In this document: positions 25,837 through 33,509 of the stretch, in pieces
Numbering within the stretch: the stretch's first letter is position 1
Layout of the letters: every line of letters starts with the position of its first letter
Assembly: GCF_006335005.1 (NCBI RefSeq)
Contig: NZ_VDMP01000019.1
Span: 101,763 to 165,762, forward strand
From: Nocardioides albidus
Lineage (GTDB): Bacteria; Actinomycetota; Actinomycetes; Propionibacteriales; Nocardioidaceae
Direction of reading: 5' to 3'
DNA: 64,000 bases
Position numbers and translations under genes: made by a program
Notes under the pieces: model-generated
The model's database searches: none
Seen by the model: the letters and a program-made list of their open reading frames with translations, nothing else
What the model was told of the DNA's origin: nothing

Positions 25837-26987
25837 GCGGGGCCGCCACGCCCGAGGTGCCGCTGAGCCGCCTGCCGTACGTCGACGGCGTGCTGTCCGC
25901 GCAGGAGGTGGCCGACACCGCGGCGGCCATCGCCGCCATGCAGGAGCCGTGCGGGGCGGTGCCGTGGACCACGGGCGAGCACGTCGACATCTGGAACCAC
26001 GTCGAGGCCGCCATGGCGATGCTGGTCGGCGGGCAGGTCGACGCGGCGGAGCGCGCCTATGCCTGGATCCCCACCCTGCAGCGCGCCGACGGCTCCTGGC
26101 CGATGAAGATCGTCGGCGGGGCGGCCGAGGACGAGCGGGGCGAGGTCAACATGTCGGCGTACTTCGCCGTCGGCCTGTGGCACCACTGGCTGGTGCGTCG
26201 CGACATCCGCTTCGTCGAGCGCTACTGGCCCTCCGTGCGCGCCGGGCTCGACTTCGTCGTGTCCCTGCAGGAGCCCTTCGGCGGCATCCGCTGGACGCCG
26301 GTCGACGACTTCTGCCTGCTCACGGGCAACTCCAGCATCTACCACTCCCTGCGTGCCGGCGTGGCGCTTGCCGACCTGATGGACGACCCCCAGCCCGAGT
26401 GGGAGCTCGCCGGCGGCCGCCTCGGACACGCGGTGCGCAGCCACGCCGACCGGTTCGCGGACAAGTCGACCTACTCGATGGACTGGTACTACCCGGTCCT
26501 CGGAGGGCCGGTCCGCGGCGACGCGGCCCGCGACCTGATCGCGCGCCGGTGGGACGACTTCGTCGTCCCGGGCCTCGGGATCCACTGCGTCGACACCAAT
26601 CCCTGGGTCACCGGCGCGGAGACCTGCGAGCTCGCCATGGCGCTCGACGTCCTCGGCGACCCGGCTTCGAGCAGGCGGGCGCGGACACTGCTGGCCGACG
26701 TCCAGCACCTGCGCGAGGAGGACGGCCGGTACTGGACCGGATGGGTCTACGCCGACCCGACGCGTCCTGCGCCGGAAGGCGAGCCGCGTGACGTGCACTG
26801 GCCGCACGAGCACACGACCTACACGGCCGCGGCGGTGATCCTGGCGGTCGACGCGCTCGGGGAGACCTACGGCCACGCCACGCCCGGCTCCGGGATCATG
26901 CGCGGGACCTCGCTGGCGCCGCACTTCGCCGAGATCGCCCTCGAGTGCGAATGCCCCTCAGTCGAGCGGGTCTCCGGCCGCGCCTGA
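25833..26987 (+). CDS. Prenyltransferase/terpene cyclase-fold protein with QW motifs
   Basis: 384 residues, all-helical, with repeats resembling the alpha/alpha barrel of squalene cyclases and some glycoside hydrolases. QW-like motifs are visible (LQRADGSW near 80; LQEPFGGIRW near 150). The segments WNHVEAAMAMLVGG and HEHTTYTAAAVILAVDALG are helical-hairpin repeats. I see no DxDD or aspartate-rich catalytic motif of terpene cyclases, so the common prenyltransferase label is only structural. GTG start overlapping the methyltransferase stop. Position suggests it acts on, or recognises, the product of the two preceding enzymes. Confidence 0.6.
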   Translation: MSGAATPEVPLSRLPYVDGVLSAQEVADTAAAIAAMQEPCGAVPWTTGEHVDIWNHVEAAMAMLVGGQVDAAERAYAWIPTLQRADGSWPMKIVGGAAEDERGEVNMSAYFAVGLWHHWLVRRDIRFVERYWPSVRAGLDFVVSLQEPFGGIRWTPVDDFCLLTGNSSIYHSLRAGVALADLMDDPQPEWELAGGRLGHAVRSHADRFADKSTYSMDWYYPVLGGPVRGDAARDLIARRWDDFVVPGLGIHCVDTNPWVTGAETCELAMALDVLGDPASSRRARTLLADVQHLREEDGRYWTGWVYADPTRPAPEGEPRDVHWPHEHTTYTAAAVILAVDALGETYGHATPGSGIMRGTSLAPHFAEIALECECPSVERVSGRA

Positions 26988-27635
26988 GTCGCGCCGCAGC
27001 ACGCGGAGCGAGCCCTGGTGGGCCACCTCCGTGAACGCGCCGCTCGCCAGTGCCGGCAGGTAGATCTGCTCGTACGGCGGCCGCCCGCCGTCGGCAGGGT
27101 CGGGGAAGACGTCGTGGATGGCGAGGAAGCCGCCCGACCCGACCCAGTGCGCCCAGCCGCGGTAGTCGTCGCGGGCCGGCTCCTCGCCGTGCCCGCCGTC
27201 GATGAACAGCAGCGAGAGCGGCGTGCGCCAATGGGCGGCGACGGTCGTGGAGCGGCCCACGACGGCGATGACGTGGTCCTCGAGGCCGGCCCGCGCGATG
27301 TTCTTGCGGAACTGGCCCAGGGTGTCCATCAGTCCGAACTCCGGGTCGACGACGCTGGCGTCGTGGTGCTCCCAGCCGGCCTGGTTCTCCTCGGAGCCGC
27401 GGTGGTGGTCGACGGTGAACACGACCGCTGTCGTGCCCGTGTCGCGGGTGACCTGCTGCGCGGCGGCGCCGAGGTAGATCCCGGACTTGCCGCAGTAGGT
27501 GCCGACCTCGAGCACCGGCCCGTGGGGCAGTCGCTCGAGCGCGACCCGGTGGAGCAGGGCGCCCTCGTCCTCGGGCATGAAGCCCTTCGCGCGGCGGGCG
27601 TGGTCCAGGAGGTCGGACGGCATGGTGTCGGTCAC
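26958..27635 (-). CDS. Class I SAM-dependent methyltransferase (Methyltransf_24 type)
   Basis: 225 residues. Motif I VLEVGTYCGKSGIYLG, then VFTVDHHRGSEENQAGWEHHD and LLFIDGGHGEEPARDDYRGW fit the Methyltransf_24 group, which includes sugar and lipid O-methyltransferases such as those of cephalosporin or glycolipid pathways. His- and Asp-rich loops could hold a metal. It converges on the cyclase-fold gene with a 30-bp overlap and shares the KstR-type operator at 27655 with the divergent FadE gene, so it belongs to the regulated island. Confidence 0.8.
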   Translation of the reverse strand: MTDTMPSDLLDHARRAKGFMPEDEGALLHRVALERLPHGPVLEVGTYCGKSGIYLGAAAQQVTRDTGTTAVVFTVDHHRGSEENQAGWEHHDASVVDPEFGLMDTLGQFRKNIARAGLEDHVIAVVGRSTTVAAHWRTPLSLLFIDGGHGEEPARDDYRGWAHWVGSGGFLAIHDVFPDPADGGRPPYEQIYLPALASGAFTEVAHQGSLRVLRRDSGAAGDPLD

Positions 27636-27654
27636 TCCCGCACTCTAGTAGAGT

Positions 27655-27668
27655 TAGAACGCGTTCTA
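27655..27668. promoter_or_regulatory. Perfect palindromic KstR-type operator between methyltransferase and fadE
   Basis: TAGAACGCGTTCTA is a perfect 14-bp palindrome and an exact fit to TnnAACnnGTTnnA. It occupies the centre of the 49-bp gap between divergent genes and should control both. Confidence 0.8.
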
Positions 27669-27684
27669 GTTCTTGAGGAGCATC

Positions 27685-29691
27685 ATGTCGATCGGCATCA
27701 CCGACGAGCAGGTCGAGCTCGCCGACAGCCTGCGCAAGTGGGCGTCGAGCCTGTCCCCGATCGAGGCGGTCCGCGCCGCGGAGGGCGACGTGGCGGCGGA
27801 CTTCGCACCGATCTGGGCTGCGATCGAGGAGATGGGGGTCCACGCGATCGCCGTACCCGAGGGCGACGGTGGTGGCGGCGGGACCGTGCTCGACCAAGCG
27901 GTCGCGCTGGAGGCCTGCGCCCACGAGCTGCTGCCGGGCGGACTGCTCGGCGCCGCGATCGGCAGCACACTGAGCCGGGAGCCCGGACGGCACGGCGTCC
28001 AGCTCGACGACGACGGCGTGATCTGGGACGGCGGTACGGCGGGCCGCGGCACCCCTGCGCCCGGCATCGACCTCTCGGCGCGCCACGCCCGCGGCACCGG
28101 TCCGGGACTCGCCGACCCCGCCGCGCGGCGCACCGCGATCACCTTCGCGGCCGCCGAGGCGGCGGGCGTGACCCGCTGGTGCCTGGAGACGGCGGTCGAC
28201 TACGCAGGAGTCCGCGAGCAGTTCGGGCAGAGGATCGGCTCCTTCCAGGCGATCAAGCACCTGTGTGCCCAGATGCTCGAGACCGCCGAGGCCGTCACCG
28301 CGGCGGCCTGGGACGCGGCCGCGGCGGCGACGGCACGGGATTCGGGGCGGGCCGGCGAGGAGCAGTGGGCCTTCGCGGTCGACGTCGCCCTCGTCACCTG
28401 CTTCGACGGCGCCGTCGAGGTCGCCAAGTCCTGCATCCAGGTGCTCGGCGGCATCGGCTTCACCTACGAGCACGACGCCCACCTCTACCTGCGTCGCGCT
28501 CTGACCCTGCGTGCTCTCGTCGGCTCCGCCGACGATGCTGCCGAGCGGGTGACCGCCGCCGCCGTCGCCGGCGTACGACGCCGGGTCGACGTCGACCTCG
28601 AGGGCCGCGACGCGGCGGTCCGTCCGCAGGCTCGCGCCACCGCCGAGCGGATCGCGGCGCTGCCGGCGGGGGAGCAGCGGAGCGCACTCGTCGACGCGGG
28701 CTACCTGACGCCGCACTGGCCGCCGCCCTACGGCCTCGGCGCCGATCCCGCCACGCAGATCGTCATCGATCAGGAGCTCGGCCGCGCGGGCGTCGTACGA
28801 CCGGACCTGGTGATCGCCGGGTGGGCCCTCCCGACGATCCTCGCCCACGGCACCGACGCGCAGCGCGAGCGGTTCGTGCGGCCCTCGCTGCTCGGCGAGC
28901 TCACCTGGTGCCAGCTGTTCTCCGAGCCCGGCTCCGGCTCCGACCTCGCCTCCCTGCGCACCCGCGCGGTGAGGGTCGAGGGCGGTTGGTCGCTGACGGG
29001 GCAGAAGGTGTGGACGTCGGTCGCCGAGCGGGCCGACTGGGGCATCTGCCTGGCGCGGACCGATCCCGACGTCCCGCAGCACAAGGGCATCACCTACTTC
29101 CTCGTCGACATGCGCGCCGCCGGCATCGAGGTGCGCCCGCTGCGCGAGATCACCGGCGAGGCGCTGTTCAACGAGGTCTTCCTCGACGACGTCCTCGTCC
29201 CGGACGAGTGCGTCGTCGCGGAGCCCGGCGACGGCTGGAGACTGGCGCGCACGACGCTGGCCAACGAGCGCGTCGCGATGGCCGGCACCCGGCTGACCAA
29301 GAGCGTCGAGCGCGCCGTCGAGCTCGCCGCCTCCCGCGACCTCGGCCCCGTCGAGCGCGTCGAGATCGGCCGCCAGGTGGCGCTCGCCACCGTGTGTGCC
29401 CTGCTCGGCGTCCGCACCACCCTGCGCGCGCTCGGTGGCCACGGCCCCGGCGCGGAGTCGAGCGTCGCCAAGCTGCTCGGCGTCCGCAGCCGCCAGGACT
29501 CCTCCGAGCTCGTGGTCCGGCTCCAGGGCGACGCCCTCGCCCTGCTCGGTCCGCTCGGCAAGGAGTCCGACGACCCCCTCGCCGCCGACGTGTGGGAGCA
29601 GCTCAACACCCGCTGCCTGTCCATCGCCGGCGGCACCACGCAGATCCTGCGCAACGTCGCCGCCGAGCGGATCCTCGGCCTGCCTCGCTAG
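27685..29691 (+). CDS. Double-domain acyl-CoA dehydrogenase, FadE34/ChsE3-like
   Basis: 668 residues made of two acyl-CoA dehydrogenase units. The first (about 1-290) has a strongly shortened middle domain but keeps YAGVREQFGQRIGSFQAIKH and VQVLGGIGFTYEHD-like elements. The second (about 330-668) is full, with CQLFSEPGSGSDLASLRT (FAD), GQKVWTS, and AGGTTQILRNVAAERILGLPR at the end. Mycobacterial FadE34 (ChsE3), which dehydrogenates C5 sterol side-chain CoA esters, has this architecture and also lies beside kstR. Start is the ATG after GAGGAG; a TTG four codons upstream is less likely. Confidence 0.82.
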   Translation: MSIGITDEQVELADSLRKWASSLSPIEAVRAAEGDVAADFAPIWAAIEEMGVHAIAVPEGDGGGGGTVLDQAVALEACAHELLPGGLLGAAIGSTLSREPGRHGVQLDDDGVIWDGGTAGRGTPAPGIDLSARHARGTGPGLADPAARRTAITFAAAEAAGVTRWCLETAVDYAGVREQFGQRIGSFQAIKHLCAQMLETAEAVTAAAWDAAAAATARDSGRAGEEQWAFAVDVALVTCFDGAVEVAKSCIQVLGGIGFTYEHDAHLYLRRALTLRALVGSADDAAERVTAAAVAGVRRRVDVDLEGRDAAVRPQARATAERIAALPAGEQRSALVDAGYLTPHWPPPYGLGADPATQIVIDQELGRAGVVRPDLVIAGWALPTILAHGTDAQRERFVRPSLLGELTWCQLFSEPGSGSDLASLRTRAVRVEGGWSLTGQKVWTSVAERADWGICLARTDPDVPQHKGITYFLVDMRAAGIEVRPLREITGEALFNEVFLDDVLVPDECVVAEPGDGWRLARTTLANERVAMAGTRLTKSVERAVELAASRDLGPVERVEIGRQVALATVCALLGVRTTLRALGGHGPGAESSVAKLLGVRSRQDSSELVVRLQGDALALLGPLGKESDDPLAADVWEQLNTRCLSIAGGTTQILRNVAAERILGLPR

Positions 29692-29697
29692 GTTCCT

Positions 29698-29823
29698 TCA
29701 GCTGCTCCGGGGGCCTGTCGGGGGCTCGGGCAGGCGGCGCAGGATCTCGGCCAGGGTGCTGTCGATCTGATCGAACCGGGCGTCGTGCGCGTCGAACGGC
29801 TCCTCCGGTTGGTGGTCGTGCAC
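29698..29823 (-). CDS. Possible 41-residue helical protein
   Basis: A short frame directly downstream of the esterase gene, on the same strand and starting 5 bp after its stop (GTG start, AGGG 3 nt upstream). It encodes an acidic N-terminus followed by an amphipathic helix, FDQIDSTLAEILRRL, and a Pro-rich end. The helix looks like a short coiled coil. Without homologues it could be a chance frame; the regular helix and operon-like spacing are the only support. Confidence 0.3.
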   Translation of the reverse strand: MHDHQPEEPFDAHDARFDQIDSTLAEILRRLPEPPTGPRSS

Positions 29824-29828
29824 GGACC

Positions 29829-31112
29829 CTACGTCGCGTCGGCCGATGGATCCAGCGAGCCGTCCGGGCCTGTGGAGAGCTGCTCGCGGCGCCAGACGTT
29901 CCAGTGCCAGGTCAGGAACCGGTCCGTGGCCCGCACCAGGTGCTGGGAGCGGATCGAGGGGAAGATGTCGAAGGCGTGCTGGGCTCCCGGCAGCTCGGCG
30001 TACACGACCGTGCGCTTCGAGGTGGCGCGCAGCGCCTCGACGAAGGAGCGGGCCTGAGCGGGATCGACGAGGGTGTCGCGCGATCCGTGGATCACGAAGA
30101 AGTCGGGGTCGTCGGGGGAGACCCGCAGCAGGGGCGAGGCCTGCTCGAAGACCTCCGGCGCGTCGCGGAAGCGCCGCCGGACCACGCGCGGGGCGAGGAA
30201 GGTGTCGCGCATCAGCTCGGCGGATCGCAGGCCGGTCGCACCCGCCCAGTCGTAGACGCCGTAGTAGGGGACCGCCGCCTGGACACTGGTGTCGGCGGTC
30301 TCGAAGCCCGGCTGGAACTCCGGTGCGTTCGGGGTGACCGCGGCCAGTGCGGCCAGGTGACCGCCGGCGGAGCCACCCGTGATCGCGACGTACGACGGAT
30401 CGCCCCCGAAGTCCGCGATGTGCTCCTTGATCCACGCGATCGCCGCCTTGACGTCGACGATCTGCGCGGGCCACGGATCGCGGGGCGCGAGACGGTAGTT
30501 GATCGCGACGCAGACCCAGCCCTTCGCGGCGAGGTGCTGCATGAGGGGCAGACCCTGCTGCTCCTTGTCGCCGATCGTCCAAGCGCCGCCGTGCACCTGC
30601 AGCAGGACGGGTGCGCCCGCGGCCGGCGTGACCTCCGAGGTGTAGACGTCGAGCAGGCCCCGACGGCCGTACGGCGCGTACGGGATGTCGCGGTGCACCT
30701 CGATCCCCGCGCGGCGGGCCGCCCGGCGGAACGCGAACGGATTGGCGATCCGCCGCCAGGGCGTCGCCAGCTCCGCCGGCGTGGGCTTCGCGTCGAGCTG
30801 CTCGACGTAGTCGACGCCGAGCCCCTCGACCAGCGCGTCCTCCGCGTCGTCGACGGCCCGCCGGCTCTGACGGATCAGATAGGCGAGCCCCGCGGCCGAC
30901 AGGCCGGCCAGGGCCAGCCCGCGCCGGTCCCGCCGGGATCCGCGCGCGTGGGCTGCGGCGTCGGCGACGGTCAGGCCGAGCACCTGGGGCGCGAGCTCGC
31001 CGGTCAGCCAGCCGGCGAAGAACGCCGGGATCCCCGCCCGGGAGCCGGGGAGGGGGCGGATGGCGTTGGCGGTCAGCGCCGCGGTCACCAACTGGCGCCG
31101 TACGAATCCCAT
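29829..31112 (-). CDS. Alpha/beta hydrolase, hormone-sensitive-lipase type esterase
   Basis: 427 residues. The N-terminal ~150 residues include one or two hydrophobic segments (WLTGELAPQVLGL, RGLALAGLSAAGLAYLI) and are followed by the catalytic domain with the oxyanion motif VHGGAW, nucleophile GGSAGG, and the acid/His elements SRDTLVDP and GAQHAFDIF. This is the arrangement of mycobacterial LipC/LipM-like esterases. It is divergent from the WS/DGAT gene across a near-consensus KstR box, suggesting acyl ester turnover linked to lipid use. Confidence 0.83.
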   Translation of the reverse strand: MGFVRRQLVTAALTANAIRPLPGSRAGIPAFFAGWLTGELAPQVLGLTVADAAAHARGSRRDRRGLALAGLSAAGLAYLIRQSRRAVDDAEDALVEGLGVDYVEQLDAKPTPAELATPWRRIANPFAFRRAARRAGIEVHRDIPYAPYGRRGLLDVYTSEVTPAAGAPVLLQVHGGAWTIGDKEQQGLPLMQHLAAKGWVCVAINYRLAPRDPWPAQIVDVKAAIAWIKEHIADFGGDPSYVAITGGSAGGHLAALAAVTPNAPEFQPGFETADTSVQAAVPYYGVYDWAGATGLRSAELMRDTFLAPRVVRRRFRDAPEVFEQASPLLRVSPDDPDFFVIHGSRDTLVDPAQARSFVEALRATSKRTVVYAELPGAQHAFDIFPSIRSQHLVRATDRFLTWHWNVWRREQLSTGPDGSLDPSADAT

Positions 31113-31144
31113 GACCCGAGGATATCCGGATCGTTGTGAGAAAC

Positions 31145-31158
31145 TGATACAGGTTCTA
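31145..31158. promoter_or_regulatory. Near-consensus KstR-type box between esterase and WS/DGAT
   Basis: TGATACAGGTTCTA differs from TnnAACnnGTTnnA only at the fourth position. It lies in the 62-bp gap between divergent lipid-metabolism genes, 17 bp before the WS/DGAT ATG (CCAGGGGG ribosome site between). Weaker than the other boxes. Confidence 0.45.
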
Positions 31159-31174
31159 CTTCCAGGGGGTTTCC

Positions 31175-32599
31175 ATGGATCGGCTGTCCGGGCTCGATGC
31201 GAGCTTTCTCTATCTGGAGACGCCCGCGCAACTGATGCACGTCTGCGCCGTCATGGTGCTCGACCCCGCGACCATGACGACGCCGTACGCCTTCGCCGCG
31301 ATGCAGGACGAGATCGCGGCCCGCGTGCGCGACGTGCCGGGCTTCACCCGCAAGGTCCGTGGTGTCCCGCTCGGCCTCGACCACCCGGTGTGGGTGCGCG
31401 ACAGGAGCTTCGACATCGAGCGGCACGTGCACCGCCTCGCGCTGCCCACGCCGGGCGGCTATGCCGAGCTGATGGACCTGTGCGCTCACCTGGCCTCCCT
31501 TCCGCTCGACCGCTCCCGCCCGCTGTGGGAGATGTGGGTGATCGAGGGCTACCGGCCCGAGGAGGGGGCGGGGGAGAAGGTCGTCGTGTTCGCGAAGATG
31601 CACCATGCGACCGTCGACGGCGTCTCCGGCGCGAACCTGATCTCCCACCTGTGCTCGCTGGAGCCGGACGCGCCGCCCCTCGTGCCGGAGAACGTCCCCC
31701 ACCCCCGCGACCCCGGTCGCGGCGAACTGCTCGGCCGCGCCGTCATCGGCACGGCCACCCGGCCCGTCACCCTGGTCAAGGTGCTCAAGCCCTCGGCCGA
31801 GCTGATCACCAAGAGCATCGGCCGCGCCCGGCAGGGGACCGCCATGGCCGCGCCGTTCTCCGCCCCGCGCACGTCGTTCAACGGCACCATCACGTCCCAC
31901 CGCTCCATCGCCATGGCCGACCTCGATCTCGAGGAGATCCGCCGGGTCAAGAAGGTGACCGGTACGACGGTCAACGACGTCGTGCTCGCGATCTGCGGTG
32001 GCGCGCTGCGCGCCTACCTCGCCGAGCGCGACGAGCTGCCGGAGTCCTCGCTGCTGGCCACGGTGCCTGTCAGCGTGCGCGACAGCTCGCGCCGCTCGAC
32101 CGGCGCCAACAAGGTGTCCGCGCTGTTCACCAAGCTCGGCACCGACATCGACGACCCGCTGGAGCGCCTGCGGATGCTCGCCGAGCGCAACCGGCACGCC
32201 AAGGAGCACCACAACGCGATCAGCGCCGACGCCCTCCAGGACTGGGCGGAGTTCGCCGCGCCCCGCACCTTCGGCCTCGCCGTGCGCGCCTACGCGAACC
32301 TGCGCCTCGCCGAGCGGCACCCGGTGGTGCACAACCTGGTCATCTCGAACGTGCCCGGCCCGCCGATCCCGCTCTACTTCATGGGTGCCCGGATCGACGC
32401 GCTCTGCCCCCTCGGGCCGGTCTTCCACGGCGCCGGACTCAACATCACCGTGATGTCGAACGCCGGGCAGATGCACGTCGGCGCGATCGCCTGCCGCGAG
32501 TCCATGCCCGACACCGACGCGCTGGTGCGCCACTTCCCGGCCGAGCTCGATCGCCTCAGCGCGGCGGTGGACGCCGGAAGTCCCGACGGCGCGCGTTGA
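31175..32599 (+). CDS. Wax ester synthase / diacylglycerol acyltransferase (WS/DGAT)
   Basis: 474 residues. The acyltransferase motif HHxxxDG is present as MHHATVDG (about residues 148-155). LDRSRPLWEMWVIEG before it and NVPGPPIPLYFMGARI near the C-terminus are family blocks. These enzymes transfer acyl-CoA to diacylglycerol or alcohols, storing excess acyl groups as lipid droplets. The gene is divergent from the esterase and overlaps the convergent alpha/beta hydrolase by 44 bp. The KstR-like box suggests storage is linked to sterol-derived acyl-CoA supply. Confidence 0.88.
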   Translation: MDRLSGLDASFLYLETPAQLMHVCAVMVLDPATMTTPYAFAAMQDEIAARVRDVPGFTRKVRGVPLGLDHPVWVRDRSFDIERHVHRLALPTPGGYAELMDLCAHLASLPLDRSRPLWEMWVIEGYRPEEGAGEKVVVFAKMHHATVDGVSGANLISHLCSLEPDAPPLVPENVPHPRDPGRGELLGRAVIGTATRPVTLVKVLKPSAELITKSIGRARQGTAMAAPFSAPRTSFNGTITSHRSIAMADLDLEEIRRVKKVTGTTVNDVVLAICGGALRAYLAERDELPESSLLATVPVSVRDSSRRSTGANKVSALFTKLGTDIDDPLERLRMLAERNRHAKEHHNAISADALQDWAEFAAPRTFGLAVRAYANLRLAERHPVVHNLVISNVPGPPIPLYFMGARIDALCPLGPVFHGAGLNITVMSNAGQMHVGAIACRESMPDTDALVRHFPAELDRLSAAVDAGSPDGAR

Positions 32600-33476
32600 C
32601 GGTCGCGGCCGCCTCCACGAAGCGCGGCACGAATCTCTCGGCCCCGAGCACGCAGCCGGCGTGCCCGTCGTCGACCTCGTGCACGGTCGCGCCGGGGATC
32701 GCGCGGGCCAGTGCCAGCTGGCGGTCCGTGGGGATGACGCGGTCGCGCATCATGGCCACGACCGCGGTCGGCACGTCGATGCGCGCGAGCCACGGGCGCG
32801 AGTGGTGCCGGCCGAGCGCGGCGAGCGCCTGTCCGACCGCCCAGGGGCTGGTCGAGCGGAACTCGCGCAGCGCCCACTCGTGCAGGTCCGCGGGCTGGAG
32901 GTCGGCGGCTCCGGCGGCCGCCCGGGCTGCGCGCCGTGCGGTCCGCGAGCGGGAGATGCCCCGCAGCGCGAGCATCGTGCTGCCCATCCCGAGGAAGAAG
33001 GCACGCTCGGCCGGCGTCAGCTGGAAGCGGTCCGTCGTGGCGCCGAGCACCAGGCCCTGCACCAGCGACGGGTGCTGGCGCCACACCCGTTGCGCCACCA
33101 CCGATCCCATCGAGTAGCCGCCGACGACCACGTCGCGCAGGTCCAGCACGTCGATCAGCGCGGCGACGTCGTCGGCGCAGTCGACGAGGCTGAACTCGTC
33201 GCTCCTGATGCCGCGTCCGTGCCAGCGCTGGTCGAGGGTGACCACGCGGAACCGTCGCGAGAGCGGCTCGATCGAGGGGAACCACGTGAGCAGGCCGGTC
33301 GTGCCCAGCGCGTGCAGCAGCACGAGCGTGGGAGACTCCGGGTGGGGCCCCGGGGTGTCGGTCACGTACGTCGCACCGCCGCGGCCCGGCAGCTCCACCA
33401 TCCGCCCCGGGGGGATCCGGGTCGGTGGCAGCTCGACGCGACGGCGCGCGACGTCGATCAGTGAGACGGCACCCAT
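32556..33476 (-). CDS. Alpha/beta hydrolase fold protein
   Basis: 306 residues. HALGTTGLLTWFPSIEPLSRRFRVVTLDQRWHGRG opens the fold, the nucleophile elbow is GGYSMGS, and MRDRVIPTDRQLALA plus DGHAGCV supply the acid and His. It is closest in style to epoxide-hydrolase/HsaD-like or lactonase hydrolases. I chose the ATG giving MGAVSLIDVARR; the frame runs on into the divergent gene but loses its coding logic. The start is about 8 nt past a TAATCT -10 on this strand that overlaps the KstR-type box, so both divergent genes probably answer to KstR. Confidence 0.78.
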   Translation of the reverse strand: MGAVSLIDVARRRVELPPTRIPPGRMVELPGRGGATYVTDTPGPHPESPTLVLLHALGTTGLLTWFPSIEPLSRRFRVVTLDQRWHGRGIRSDEFSLVDCADDVAALIDVLDLRDVVVGGYSMGSVVAQRVWRQHPSLVQGLVLGATTDRFQLTPAERAFFLGMGSTMLALRGISRSRTARRAARAAAGAADLQPADLHEWALREFRSTSPWAVGQALAALGRHHSRPWLARIDVPTAVVAMMRDRVIPTDRQLALARAIPGATVHEVDDGHAGCVLGAERFVPRFVEAAATVNARRRDFRRPPPR

Positions 33477-33487
33477 GCGGACCAGAT

Positions 33488-33501
33488 TAGAACACGTTAC
33501 A
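33488..33501 (+). promoter_or_regulatory. KstR-type operator and leaderless promoter of the ChsE/ChsH/Ltp2 operon
   Basis: TAGAACACGTTACA is identical to the box at 19493. The overlapping -10 TACAGT (33498-33503) ends 7 nt before the GTG start. Box-to-start distance is 22 nt at both places, an exact repetition of promoter design. The divergent hydrolase gene begins 12 bp away on the other side. Confidence 0.8.
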
Positions 33502-33509
33502 GTTTCCCT

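Noticed and set aside
27018..31139. Very long plus-strand frame (over 1300 codons) across the methyltransferase, fadE and esterase region
   Set aside because: Arg/Gly/Ala-rich shadow translation that crosses three well-supported genes, including their promoter gap.
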